Below, one piece after another: positions 35,935 to 47,849 of a DNA stretch of 64,000 nt. The position numbers were made by a program, and so were the translations under genes. The notes beneath the pieces were generated by a model that was not told where the DNA came from, did no database searches, and saw only the letters and a program-made list of their open reading frames with translations. Positions within the stretch are counted from its first letter, which is position 1. Each line of letters opens with the position of its first letter. The DNA is from Plantago major (taxonomy: Eukaryota > Streptophyta > Magnoliopsida > Lamiales > Plantaginaceae), in assembly GCA_026545765.1 (NCBI GenBank), contig CM048840.1, forward strand, positions 82,054,877 through 82,118,876, written 5' to 3'.

Positions 35935-37901
35935 TGTGACGACCCTGACCTTTTTCACATCATAAGCATGTTTAATTATGTTTTAAAAATCATATCAAGC
36001 GAATTATAATATTTTGATATGTGTTATGCACGTGGCATTATTTGTGAAAAATTAAATTATATAACGTACGTGATGTGATATATTTGGTATATGTGAAATT
36101 TGATGTTAAATGAATTGATATTACGTGAGTTTTTGAATTTTAATTGTTATCGTTGATTTATGTAGTTTTGGACCGGCTTGTTACTAGTTTTAACTTTAAC
36201 CATTTTATATCCAATCGATGGCCTATGAAATAACGGACACCGTAATATGAACCGTATGAATTTATACTATTTGTTTAGTGGACCTCTTTGATTTTCGTAT
36301 CGTCTTTGTGAAAACCGAAATAAGCAGGATGGTGCAAATAATTGGTTGATTAAAATAATGTTATTACTTATTAGTTAAATTTGATGGTATGATTCACGTC
36401 CACCGCCTCTGCAATTGATCCTTATCCTTCAGAGATTTAATGAGAAAATTGGCTTCTTCAGCACCAAAATTGTTTACGCCCCACACATTCACCAAACCGA
36501 CTTTTACACACACTCACTCATTACCACAGATGAGAACGAAACCAAAAATAAAAAGAAAGAAAAAAAATGATGCTGGAGAGAAGGTGAAAAGAGGATAGAA
36601 ACTGTATGTATGAAATTCGGGAGCCATGGACAAGGATGCTATAGCAACCGAATAGATTTGTGAAGGTCAGACGGTCTTTTAGCAGCTAGAGATGTTGGTA
36701 ACGGTTTTGTACGGTGAACTGTAAGTGTAATTAGTATCTCGTTATTTAGTATCTTTGTAAGTAATTTCGGTAACTTATTGTTTGACAAATATGTGCTCTT
36801 TAAATGATTTCTATTATACTAGCGTACGGGCTATGCAGATGTGAATTATATGGTTCAAGTAGTTGGTATAAAATGTGAAAGTATATTGTGTTGTGCTATA
36901 TATGTGGAACAAAGTTGTTGATATGAAATGTGGGAAAGGATATCGTGGTGTGCTATATATCTGAAATATTATGTTCTGGCTATGATGAAAAGCTAAAAAT
37001 GACTGGCTGATGATATGTATCGATTGTTCCCATGTACGGATGTGACGTGTGTTGCTATCTAAAAATATAATTATGCTCAGGTAAAGTGTTAGCTGTATAT
37101 ATGTATATATATGATTATGTGAATTGCATTCATAAGAGATAAGAGGATTCTGTTATGGCTGCTGACGACCTTGAGTCATGTGTTTTCGAAATGCGGATAT
37201 CCAAAGACTTGGACTCGAATATACATCACCGGATGGACTCAGATGAAATATGAATTTCAAAGATGGACTACATTGGTTCAATTGAACTCCTCTGTTATCG
37301 TGATCACAAATTAATCCTGGTCGTAACAGAGCCATAGCAGACAAAGAAAATGACTAAGCACGTGCATTATATAAATGTGAATGATGTTAAGTGTTTATAG
37401 TTGATCTGTTGGAATGAGAAGTGAACTGATGTGATTTTGAAACTATGAAATAAATGGAAGTCATATGCTAATTGTAAATCGATGTGAATATATGTGCTGA
37501 AAGTAATGTGCTTACTTGTCGTTAAATAGCTTGTTGCCGGTTATATTACTGGTTATTAAATGAATTGTTACTGATTATACTTATTGAGATCCGCAACTCA
37601 TTCAAAATGCGATGATGTTTTTATAGATATTGAGGCAATGGAAGGCCTTAGTGGAAAAGGAGTTAAGACATGCATCAATGTCGGACGACTGGTTTCCAAT
37701 CCTTTTCCCTCGACTCGTCGTTCGTATATCATACATGAAAGACTTTTGTTGTAAAAGGAGAATTTACAAGAAAGATGTGAAAATGTATTTTGCTGGAATG
37801 CACGTGTAAATGTGGTCAGAGTACTTCTTTTTAAAGCTTCCGCGCGTCTAAAATATAATTTTACTGTCGGTAATTATCTGTGAAGGTGATAGGGCGTCAC
37901 A
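35935..37901 (+). mobile_element. Solo LTR, Tekay-like Ty3/gypsy, 1,967 bp
   Basis: The ends are TGTGACGACCC and GGGCGTCACA, a TG...CA LTR with an inverted repeat of about seven bases, flanked by CCAAC. There is no coding sequence, primer site or second LTR. The length and ends suit Tekay/Del-type chromovirus LTRs. A related but diverged LTR end is at 45890-45735 on the minus strand. Orientation is ambiguous because the ends are nearly symmetrical. I took the TGTGACG end as 5' by similarity with that copy. Confidence 0.75.
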
Positions 37902-40900
37902 CCAACCCCTTCGCTTGTAGTTGGCCAATGGCGGATGAGAACCCCTCCAGGCGGAGAGCATCGGCTATGTCCGCCATGAAGAACTTGAACGAGTCCGACT
38001 TCATAAAGTCCTTCACAGCTTCGAGCCCAGCGAACTGGAGATCTTCAAGGAGAGGATCCTTAGACTCCAGGAACAACTTCATTGCCTCATCAATGAAGTG
38101 CTCCTGCCACTCCAAGTCCGCCTTTGTCTGGTCCCAGTTGGCCTTCAGCTTAGTGATGACAGTATCCTTCTTCTTCGACTTGGCCTCCACCTGCTTCACC
38201 TTATCCGCCTCCTCCGCCGCTGCAGCCACCGCCTTATGCAGATCCTCTTCAATAGTGGCCCGTTCACTGGCCTTCCACTGCATGGCTCTGATCATGCATC
38301 CGAGCTACAAGAAATCCGAACAATCAGAAGTTATATTTTCAAACATAAGTAGAAACTAAAAAACTACGGAAGTCACTTACCCTTTGATGCAGTTCATGGA
38401 TCTCTCCGACCCTCTCAACCTCAGGGAGTCCGCAACTCCGTTCATACTCCGCGTAAAGGGCAGCTTGATCAGATAGCGGCTGAATAGCGGAGAATTGCTG
38501 CCTCTTCGATGCAGGAGAGACATCCGAGGTTGCGTTCCTTTTCCTGCCAGAACGATGGAATCCCGCATCAGCACATCCCGAGGAGGTGTGGATGCAGCAA
38601 AACCGCCAGGCCCAGAGGTCCTTGGAGCAGCAGAAGTTGGCGGCCTCGGAGCAACAGCACTTCGGGTAACAGGAGCCTTGCCTTTGTCAGGCACCTCCAA
38701 GGTTTGCGGATCCTCACCCGCCTTCTTCCGCAGCAAACAAGGCTGCATTCTTAGGGTCCTCCATAGGTAGACCCGCGAAGGTGTTTATGATTTTGGCCCT
38801 CTGGCCAATGGCTAGCTCAAGAGCTTGTTGCTCCCTCTACTGCTTCTTCTTCTCTCGGAGGGTCGACATGATGTATTCGAACCAGTAAGCTGCGGAAGGA
38901 ACAAATGATGTCAGATACGGATTTATAAAACTACGAATAGCGGACAATAGTAGAACAATCATAACACGAGTCCTAAATTAAAAATCCTTACAGAAGTCAT
39001 TCTTCCCTCCGACCTCAACGACGTCAGTCAGTCCGCACAAATACGGCAACGACTGACAGATCAGTCCGTGAAACGGATACATCGGTGGATTGTTTTTCTT
39101 GTGGATTTCCGCCACCCACAGAACCACATTCTTGGGAAGAGGGCGCTAGTCCGGAATACTTTCCGTTAAAAACTTTGTGGGCAACCCCCACTGCTCTCGT
39201 CTCCTCGTGGACTCTTCAGGCTTCAAATCCATCCGCACGAAGATGTATTTTTCCCACCATTTCGATCCGAGCGAGGAAATGGGACGGAAATGAAGTTGTA
39301 CGACTTCCTATTTACAGACGTATAGAAGAGGGGATTCCCCGGACTAAAAGTTACATTGAACAACTGCCGGAAGTTCTCAAAGTTTACATTTTGCCCCTAC
39401 ATCGCACAAAAGACAGCAAAACAGATAAGGTTTCCCAAAGATTTGGGGATAACCTGGCTCAGACCAATCCCGATGTGATTCAGGATATGCTTAAACTCGG
39501 ACGCAATGGGAATCTTCCATCCACAGGAGAAAGCCGCTTCATGCACGCACATATATGTAGCTGGCGGATTGTAGAAGGCGTGCCCTGGCTCTGGAACCAT
39601 AATTTCGACGGACTCGGGAATTTTCCACTTTTGCCTCCACTTCGGAATATCTTTAGGTTTCACCTTGGACGGACAGGTGGGAAGCAAACCATCCGCGTTA
39701 AATTCACCATACGGGTCCGCGATTATGACAGCAGACGCAGGACGAGAGAATTCAGTCTATGCCGCCTGAGCTCCGCGACCTGCAGCCAGTGGCGGATTAG
39801 GTGGAGCGAGCACTCTAGGGTGCAAAACAATCCGGCGATTGTTCTGCCCAGAGCGTCCCCGCGGACGGGCAGCTTGAGAGGCTTCCTCCTCGTCATCTTC
39901 CTCTTCTTCTCCTTCCTCCTCTTCTTCTCCAACTTCGTGTCTCCCGGATGTACTTGGGTTGGTCGAACCTGTTTCCATCACAACACGGTCCTCCTCCCCA
40001 GCCTCGAACATCTCTATATCATCTGCCTCACGATCAGTGTCGTCTCCTTGTTCTGTCCGAGGCACACTCCTACCAGCAGGCATGCCACCACTACCAATGG
40101 TCCGGGATTGAACCCGTACCTTGGTTCTCGCAACATCCGTCTGGCTTCTCAAAACCTCATTCCGGGTAGTGACAGCGTCTCAGACCCCATGCCCAACATT
40201 TGAGTCTTCAGAAGAGACAACCTCTACAACATCTGCGTTGCGTACCTCCGCAGGAAGTTTGTTCTGCGGAATCTCCAACTCTGGGTGGTCTGATGTGGAC
40301 GAGGTTACCGCACCGGCCTCGGATCCTTAGCTTATTCCATCATCATAGTCCTTAACTTCATGTTGGTTCTGACTATCGCTCCCGAACATCCTAGCACAAG
40401 GAAACGGATCAGAAAATGATGTTGTGGTCGTCCAAGAGTTCGTTTATATATCTTATTAAGTCCCATTGTCCGAAGAAACCCTACTTTATTGGGCGTTCCT
40501 ATGGGTCATTGTCTCTACCTACTGGCGCCTAGCTTAGCACACAAGGTCGTGCCAAAAGGGAATTCTACGTGCCAATTGACACTGTTATCTACCACACGAG
40601 GCAAGGCAACAAGGATCTCAACAAGCCTACTGGCGCTATAATCTACCATACATGGCACATTTACAGGGCCAATCTACAAGTCATATCTACAAATTGGTAC
40701 CATAATTCAACTACAGAAAGCATGCAATACTAGAGTCACCAAAACTCAACATACGGCACATTACTTGGCAAAAAACACCCTATCTATACAGCATACGAGC
40801 ATGAAAATTCAACAAAGCATACATGCTCCGCGAAAGAAGAACAATTAGTCAGAATTTAGAAAGAGCCAGATTTACTTACTTGATAAAGTAGCTGGAAAAA

Positions 40901-41068
40901 GATTGACGGACGACGAAGCCTTGCTTGCTCTTCGACATTGACTTGCACAGAAGATCTAATTACTCACTGGAAACTTTGATTGCTTGGAAGTTAGTTATTT
41001 GCTTGGATTGCTTAGGATTTCTCTAGATTCGATTTGGCTAAAGTGTGAAAATGACAGATCTGGCAAAC

Positions 41069-41076
41069 TATTTATA
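41069..41076 (-). promoter_or_regulatory. TATA box for the antisense ORF
   Basis: The minus strand reads CTCTATAAATAGTTTG about 130 bp before the ATG at 40938, leaving a plausible 5' leader of about 100 nt. This suggests the antisense gene has its own promoter. Confidence 0.55.
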
Positions 41077-41503
41077 GAGGGATAGTTGGGGAAGACGAAC
41101 CGTCACATCACTTAGCTTTTAAACCCAGTCGTTGATCATTTCAATCCAACGGTCGCATCGGTTTACAGGTGGTGAAATTACATTGTACCCCATTAAATTT
41201 ATTTTGGAAATTCCCCACTATCTCGGGATCCTCACTCATGGGCTGGACGGACGACTTATTGGGCCTCTTGGATCACTATTCATCGGCCTAGGTGAACCAT
41301 TTCACATATCCAGCCCAACGGATTGCTTCCTACACACTCTTCCACGAGAGACTTCTTTAAATCCTAAATTCGTACTCGGATGTCAATATATCTCGGATAA
41401 AAATACCTTTTCCTTCTACAGTCCGGGATTTTTTCTATCTCGGACTGTAGAAAGAAAGAGGGGTGGGGGAGGGGGGGGGGGGAGAGAGATATATTAAATT
41501 CCT
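41077..41503. other. Upstream region of antisense ORF with hairpin and polypurine tract
   Basis: No coding sequence. A hairpin is formed by TTCTACAGTCCGGGAT and ATCTCGGACTGTAGAA at about 41417-41453. It is followed at once by a long purine tract rich in G (about 41451-41489) that has the look of a plus-strand polypurine tract. Confidence 0.55.
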
Positions 41504-42505
41504 GAAACACTGATACGGATTTTTAGCACACAAAGAAGGGATTTTCTCCCTCACATTTAACGATTCGGACACGGTCCTAAAACACACTTGTATCTACTTA
41601 TAGTTCCACAACGATCTTATACTTGGAAACTAGGGGGACATATGGTGATACGGATATATGTCCAATCCGTTAAGGGCGCCATAGAGCGTGTACTAGAGCG
41701 CATCAAGGCTAGAATGGCCAATTCAGTACTTGTCCGACCTTGGGAAGTCCGCCTTAAGGAAACCCTTCCTGGTCAACTATTACACTTAGGTCAATACACC
41801 TTTTCAGCTAGTCCGACCTAGCTTGGGGAACGACCTCAGAACTCGACAAAGGATCAAATATCCGACATTGTCAGGATACCAAACGGACCGTATGAGATAA
41901 ACTCGGATGCCACTTTAACATTAAGACCAAACGTATATATATTGGAACCTCCAAGATACTTCCGAGTTTCTTGTGTCTCAGACCGTCACTGAGTTACCTA
42001 GCTAGGAACAGACCAACTCGATAGAGCTCGGATCATTTTAAAGGTCTCACACGGACCCATCAGCGAGAATAGTACACTGAGAGGTAAAATGACCAATCTA
42101 CCCTTCCAGGCCCATCGAATGGTTTTGGACTTTCATATACTATTGGGCCATGGGTCAAGGGAGCATTGTTGTCCAAATCCTGAACATACACTTGGCATTA
42201 TATTATGAATCACTTCATAAGTACATGATAACTATAAATATAGCACAAGGTCCCACACATTAAGGTAAGTCAACTCATATCATAACTTCCCTCATAATTA
42301 CTACATTGAGAGCTTCCATCTCTCTCTTGAGTGAAGTCTCTTTCCAGTTTGACAATAGCAAACTGGGTTACCCTTCTAACCCCCTCCCACTTAGTCCTTT
42401 CAGGTGCTCTGGATCGGACAAAGCTCTTAGGACGGACATCAAGTTGGAGGCGGACCTTAAATTAGGGACTTGTATTAGTTTAGTTGGTGTTTGAACCCCT
42501 CAGCA
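41504..42505 (+). repeat. Probable 3' LTR of the Tat-like element
   Basis: About 1 kb of non-coding DNA follows a polypurine tract. It contains a plus-strand TATA box (TATAAATA, 42233-42240) and may end ...CCCCTCAGCA at 42505. I found no second copy in the window to fix the borders, and no target duplication, so the limits are approximate. Confidence 0.4.
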
Positions 42506-42516
42506 CACACACACAC

Positions 42517-42547
<31 letters not shown>

Positions 42548-42556
42548 TGTATGTAT
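42506..42556. repeat. Microsatellite (CA)n then (TATG)n
   Basis: About seven CA units are followed by about ten GTAT units. It sits at the left edge of the CACTA element, where a terminal repeat would be expected. Confidence 0.9.
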
Positions 42557-42807
42557 GACTGTTTAGCGACGGATAACTTATCCGTCGCTAAATTTCCAGA
42601 TTTTTATTTTTTTTTCGCTAAATTTCCAGATTTTTATTTTTTTTTAATTTTGATGAATGTTTTCATATTTCTCCTGTTTCATTTTGATAAAATGTCCGAT
42701 AGTAAATCCAGAATAATGAAATTGTTTTAATTAAATAGAAATCAATCGACAAAATACAAATTAATCCAGAATAATGAAATTGTTTTATACAAAACATAAG
42801 TCCAAAT

Positions 42808-44583
42808 CTAATTACCAGGCGCGGGTGGCTGGTGATGGAACGTGGCCATGAAAGCCTGCATCTGTTGCTAAAGACGCTGGGTATCCTCCTGTTGTTGTCT
42901 AGCTAGCTGCTCCAGCCGTTGCCGGTGTTCCTCCTGAACTCTAGCTAGCTATGTCGCAACCTGTGCCTCCACCTGTGACTGCACCAACTCCGAGGCCTGC
43001 TCCTGTGTGAAAAGTTGTTGTCTAGATTGATGGGATGTTGAGTAGCTAGGAGTAGCCACCACAGAGTCGAAACTCCCCAATCCATATACTCGGCCTTTGC
43101 TGTCCATTGGGTTGACGGATAAGAAGATGTTGTTTTGTTGTTCAATTGTCAGCTCATCATCCGCATCAGCGATCTGCCTCTCCACCTCAGCCTGAAATCG
43201 TAAAGTGCATATATCATGAGTTACAGTTTTTTCAAAATAACTTGTACTACATAAATATGAACTTTAACCAAAATTAACGTACCGCAATAGCCTCGGACTT
43301 GCTGTCAACCCATCTCCTGTTCTTTAGCTTGGCTCTTTTAAAGAGCGCTAGTGCGCTCTTCTCCTCCCCAGCCGACACCTGAAGAACGTATATATGCAAA
43401 CATTTAGCTAGCAACTCATTAGAGGTGTAGAAATTAAACACAAAACACATGTACGACTAAACTGACAAATTAGATGTACACTTACCGATTTAACGTGATC
43501 CGTAACAATAGCTCGCGACACATAGTGGTGCCTGGCCACCCCGGTACCATCAGACGGCTCAGTCAGCCGGTTCTCTCTGCTCGTCCATAATCGCTTTACA
43601 TCAAGACGCCGCAGGGCTCGCCAAAGTGCCCACTCCTCCGGTCCACACCATGCTGGTCTAACGCCCTTTCTTTTTCATTTCGTTAACCATATGCTTATAC
43701 AAATCTGACCCCCAACGTCTCGAATGCAGGCCATATCTGGGGGAGCAATCGATTTGAAATGAAGTATGTTTTCTACATTTCCAATTCCACACAATATCCA
43801 AATTACATAACGTTAACCAAGACATAAATTTAATATGATAACACAACAGAACATATTCAGTGGTGACTAACATATCACCTAAGTTCAACGGCTAACATAC
43901 CACTCACATTGTCCTAAAATTTACTAACACAGTGGTGACTAACATATCACCCAAGTTCAGTGACTAACATACCACTCACATACAGTGGCTAACATACCAC
44001 TCACATTAAAACAAGGATTATAATAACAAATAAAGGAATGTCAGATTTAAATTTACCCGCAACTCATTAATGTACTCATGCTTCAGCCGATCCGAGATCT
44101 TCGACCACTTCTCGCCCCCCTGCCCCGGCATCTCCCTCCTGCCCCTGATGATCTCACTGAGTTTATTGCTAGCCTCTGGAGGCCATAACCTATTATCAAT
44201 GTATAAGATACATGGAACGAATATTAATTAGTATAGTACAACAATGATGTGACATAAATTATCTTAATCAAGTTATGTTCTATATACAAATGCATAATAC
44301 TTACTTCGATCTACCGTTCGGGAACAACACAAGCTTCCCATCCCACTTAGCCCCGTCCACAATCTCGGTGAAGGGACACCCGTCATCTAGTAAGTTACCC
44401 CAGACCGATGTCGAGCCTCTGCTCGAACTCGGTGGGGTCTCAGGAACCGCAGACCGGCTGCTCTGACTATCATGATGACCCTCTGCTCCTCTGACTCTCC
44501 CGCTCGACTACTATAGACTGGCTACCAGCAGTCAACCTACTGCATGGGGGAGGACGGTACGTGGATTTCCTTTGTCACGGCAT
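42808..44583 (-). pseudogene. Transposase_24-type (Ptta/En/Spm) gene of the CACTA element
   Basis: Probable ATG at 44583-44581. Exons I can place are 44583-44305, one around 44190-44050 (EIIRGRREMPGQGGEKWSKI), about 43657-43486 (LWTSRENRLTEPSDGTGVAR), 43378-43283 (96 nt) and 43191-42808. Splice sites are GT-AG. The last exon has KGRVYGLGS, typical of the plant Transposase_24 family, then a Gln-rich coiled tail. Premature stops include an early TGA and two TAG codons near 42946 and 42874 where CAG is expected. Such proteins accompany CACTA elements; their exact role is not clear from sequence. Confidence 0.65.
43858..44006. repeat. Short tandem repeat in CACTA gene intron
   Basis: CAGTGGTGACTAACATATCA recurs at about 43858 and 43931, with GGCTAACATACCACTCACAT recurring at about 43890 and 43987. 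The period is about 73 bp with a partial third unit. It lies between coding segments of the transposase-like gene. Confidence 0.75.
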
Positions 44584-45379
44584 CTGCAAAAACATGCAAC
44601 AAATACAGGAAAAATGTGTTAGTATACAACTACATGTAAAACATATATACATTTGACTCATAGTAAATCACAAATACTTCATATTATCAACAACTAACTA
44701 GTTATATACATAATCTACCCATGGAAACAGTTGGATTTATGCATATGGGGAAGAATTTAATTAGTTGTGTCTGCTGTGTCTCCTTGTTATTTACAGGTTT
44801 TAAGGTTACTGTTTCATATGCAAAGCTCATGGCCATTTTTTTTCTGGGTTCATTGGACAGTGCCATGGCAAAGACATGGCACACCCAGTGCACTACCATG
44901 ACAAGTCCCTGGCATACACATGGAACATCTAAATGGTCTCCAAATCTCACTAATCCTACTACATATACGAAAATATCTAATTAAATGCCATACATACTTA
45001 CAAACATCTATTGAGTCACTAACAAATCAATTTCACAATAAATCAATCAATTGCAGAACCTCAAGCTTAACCCACTACTTAATATAAGCTAAACTAGCTA
45101 GTAGATGAGTCTAAAAACATACAATTGCTCGAAATTAGCAAAAATCCCAAATTTAGAAAAGTAAGGGTTTTAGACTAATACCTTCAATTACGGGAAAAAT
45201 AGCCGAAGAAGGATGAAATTGAAGGTCCACCCGAGTTTCTTGTTGAACGAGCTTCGAAAAGAGTCCAAGATTGGTCGGAATGGTCGAGTTTTGATCGGAG
45301 TTGGATTTGGGCAAAAATGGGGAAGAAGGAGAAGAGAAAAGAAGCAGAATGTTTTGGGGAAGAAGAAGGGCGATCTGCC

Positions 45380-45734
45380 CGTTTTTTATGCCGACGGATA
45401 GCCTATCCGTCGTCAAATTATTTAATTTTTCTAATTATTTTTTTAGCGACGGATAATCTATACATCGTTAAATTACTTCATTTTTAAAAAAAAATAATTC
45501 AATAGTCAATAAAACATAGCGACGGATTGATTATCTGTCGCTATTTAGAGACGGATAGAATAATCCGTCTCTAAATTCTATCCGTCGCTATTTAGCGATG
45601 GAAGACACGATGGATTAGCGACGGATAGAGCGAAACACTCTATCCGTCACTAAATAGGACCGATTCGTCGCTATATAGCGACGAATAGGGCCCGTCAGCC
45701 CTGTCCGTCGCTGTATAGCGAAATTCTTGTAGTG
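45380..45734. repeat. CACTA subterminal repeat region
   Basis: About ten copies of AGCGACGGAT or its complement ATCCGTCGCT occur in direct and inverted order. Adjacent inverted copies can form hairpins. In CACTA elements such repeats bind the TnpA-type protein. Confidence 0.8.
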
Positions 45735-45890
45735 ATATAGCACAAATACACCCCGTCTTATTCTATAATTTAATTTTTCACAAATAATACCACATGTAAA
45801 ACACATATCAAAATATTAAAATTTGCTTGATATTTTTTCTAAAACATATTTAAACATGCTTATAAGGTGAAAAAGGTCAGGGGCGTGACA
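45735..45890 (-). repeat. Tekay-like LTR fragment, start only
   Basis: On the minus strand it starts TGTCACGCCCCTGACC and follows the LTR at 35935 for about 150 bp, with shared blocks such as TAAGCATGTTTAA and AAAATTAAATTATA. It then meets the CACTA terminus. No continuation of the LTR was found on the other side of the CACTA element. Confidence 0.7.
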
Positions 45891-46094
45891 CCAAAGAATG
45901 TGAAGAAGCCTTTGACTGTCACGCCCCAAAACCAAAATACTTTGGCGTGACCGGCCGTCTATCGCGAGATGGGTTCACACCAAGACGAAGCTCCTTTAAT
46001 TCTCAAATCCATAAAAATATCTCATAGTGGTACAACAGAGCGTCTAAAATCCATTACATATTAATTACAGCAATTACAAATCCTCAAAAGATGA
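45891..46094. other. Flank of element C, left side
   Basis: Non-coding. A new TGTCACGCCCC motif at 45917 may begin another gypsy LTR running rightward, into which element C inserted. The flank resumes at 62106. The last five bases, GATGA (46090-46094), are the left target duplication of C. Confidence 0.5.
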
Positions 46095-47734
46095 TGTTAG
46101 GAAATCTGTTAGATATTTTGTTAGAAATATCTGTTTAGATTTTGATCAGCAACATGATGACTTATCTTAGTCTCAGAAAGGTGATTAGTACTCTTGGTTC
46201 ACTTGAACATTGTAAAAGAGGAAACCCACTAAGTATGATAGTCTAGCTAATCTTGTATAGGATGTTAGGTCTCAAAATGTAAATTTTATTTTATGAAGAG
46301 AAGACCAAGAAGAAGACATCCAAGCAGAACAAGTTCAACGACATTGAAGACTTGAAGAAACTGCACAAGGTTACTGAAACAGTTTTCCAGATAACTTGGC
46401 CAGATATCTTGAAGACACGAATAGTTTTAAACAAACTGTGTCACAAGAGATATCTGAGAAATAAAAGGTCTATCGGAAAACAAGGAAAGTGTCCACAGAT
46501 ATCTATTCTCAGATACCTTGAGCTTTAACCACATTTCTGAAAAAGAAATATATATATTGCAAACAAAGTTGTTTCAATAAAAGTGGTATCTGAAGATAAA
46601 GATAAGAACGTGCAAAGATTCAGAGAAATCTGATCAAGGTTGTCTCTGATACAAAGCATAGTTTCGTTGGCACTACAGGACAAAAGTATAGTACAATGCA
46701 TTAAATGCATGGACAAAGATGTCTGAACAAAAAGCAACGGTAGCTTCTTAAGAAGAAGACAAACCTGCTACAGTACTATACACAGATATCAATAGTTTGA
46801 ATTTGATTTAAGCCTAACGGATACTATTCAAACGGCACTCAAATTCATCTATAAATATCAACACTTAGACAGCTTGAGATGACACACTACACAACCTGAA
46901 GACTTACACTGAACACATATCTCAAGAAAATTACTTATCCTCAAAGCTTTCTGTTGCGACCAAAGCTCTTGATCTTGAGTAACACAAAAGTTCTAAGTGT
47001 CCTGATCCTAAACAAGCACAGCTATCTGTGAAAGAGTTGAATCAAAAGATCAAGTATCTAAGATTCATTCTCTTGAACACTTATCTAAGACTTGGGTCAG
47101 TAAAAAGAACAAGATACCATACATTGCAAAGTGTATTAAGTATACTTGATTCACAGAGCTATCTGATTAACTGAAAAGTTATTAAAGAAGCTCATCTGAC
47201 AACTCAAACCAAAACCAACACCATCATCGTGGAGTATGAGGAAGTACTTAGTTTGAGAAACTAAGGAATAACTCCAAGGTTATTGAGCTGTGAAGTACTT
47301 AGCTTGGTAAGCTAGGAATAGCTCAAAAAGGTTTCGAGTACAGAAGTACTTGGTGTGAAAGCCGGGGAACAACTCAGGGGGAACATTTGGTTGGGAACCA
47401 TCTGTTTAAGGAATCTTAGAATAGGATTTTTGTAAGGCGACCTCAATTATCTATTCTAGTGAATTCTAGGTCTTTGGAAGACCGAAGTGGATTAGTTTGA
47501 GGATTACGCCACCTCCAGATACCACTATACTTGCTGTGTTATTTACTTTTCTGTACTTACATTTCAGCAACACACACACACACTTTAACTGTTTTTGCAC
47601 TTATCTATCTTAAGTCTTCCTGACTGAATCTAAGTATCGATATCTACTCGGATATCGAGAAATAGTTTTATAGACAAAGTTTTAAAAGACTATTCACCCC
47701 TCTAGTCTTTTACTTTGCCGTTATCTGACCAACA
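46095..47734 (+). repeat. Element C 5' LTR
   Basis: It begins TGTTAGGAAATCTG and ends GTTATCTGACCAACA. TATA box at 46850-46857. The stem-loop array lies at about 47240-47405. Compared with the 3' LTR, the last 130 bp show CAG or CTG reduced to CG several times, and the poly-C run is only four long. Confidence 0.95.
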
Positions 47735-47736
47735 AG

Positions 47737-47747
47737 TGGTATCGAGC
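47737..47747 (+). other. Primer binding site of element C
   Basis: TGGTATCGAGC lies two bases after the LTR. It is TGGTATCAGAGC of element B with the A of CAG missing. It is complementary to initiator-Met tRNA except for that gap. Confidence 0.8.
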
Positions 47748-47849
47748 ATGAGGTTCTAAGCCTTCAAGATCGAACCTAGATCCCCAGATATGTTAAGGAA
47801 CTTTGTCGATTTTCGCGTACTATTAAATTTGTGTGTTAAGTTTGCAGGA

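Larger units (their letters stand above)
35538..40938 (-). pseudogene. Antisense multi-exon ORF of the Tat-like element (putative gypsy-type transposon protein)
   Basis: It runs from ATG 40938-40936 (MSKSKQGFVV) to TGA 35540-35538. GT-AG introns are visible at 40879-40391 (489 nt), 38991-38890 (102 nt) and 38380-38305 (76 nt). A block at about 39690-39230 (YNPPATYMCVHEAAFSCGW, then KWWEKYIFV) recalls the 'putative gypsy type transposon' domain found in extra ORFs of plant Ty3 elements. An acidic low-complexity stretch precedes it, and a coiled-coil-like, Lys/Ala-rich segment follows (38295-37907). In-frame stops near 40330, 40170, 39755 and 39397, and frameshifts near 39265 and 38560, break it. 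The frame is continuous across the solo LTR at 35935-37901 when that is removed. Function unknown. Confidence 0.6.
42557..45734 (-). mobile_element. CACTA (En/Spm-type) DNA transposon remnant
   Basis: The minus strand begins CACTACAAGAATTTCGC at 45734, a canonical CACTA terminal repeat, followed by a subterminal region packed with TAGCGACGGAT motifs in both directions. A similar inverted pair (GCGACGGATAA...TTATCCGTCGC) lies at about 42563-42592, but the matching CACTA end is missing on the left. It carries one Transposase_24-type gene. I see no catalytic transposase (TnpD-type) gene, so it would be non-autonomous. It interrupts a Tekay-like LTR fragment. Confidence 0.75.

Noticed and set aside
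39085..40203. Plus-strand open frame of 372 codons
   Set aside because: It lies opposite the antisense gene, whose domain and splice sites are on the minus strand. The plus-strand product has no recognisable feature.
43858..44006. Possible CRISPR-like spaced repeat
   Set aside because: There are only two to three imperfect units in an intron of a plant transposon gene, and no regular spacers.
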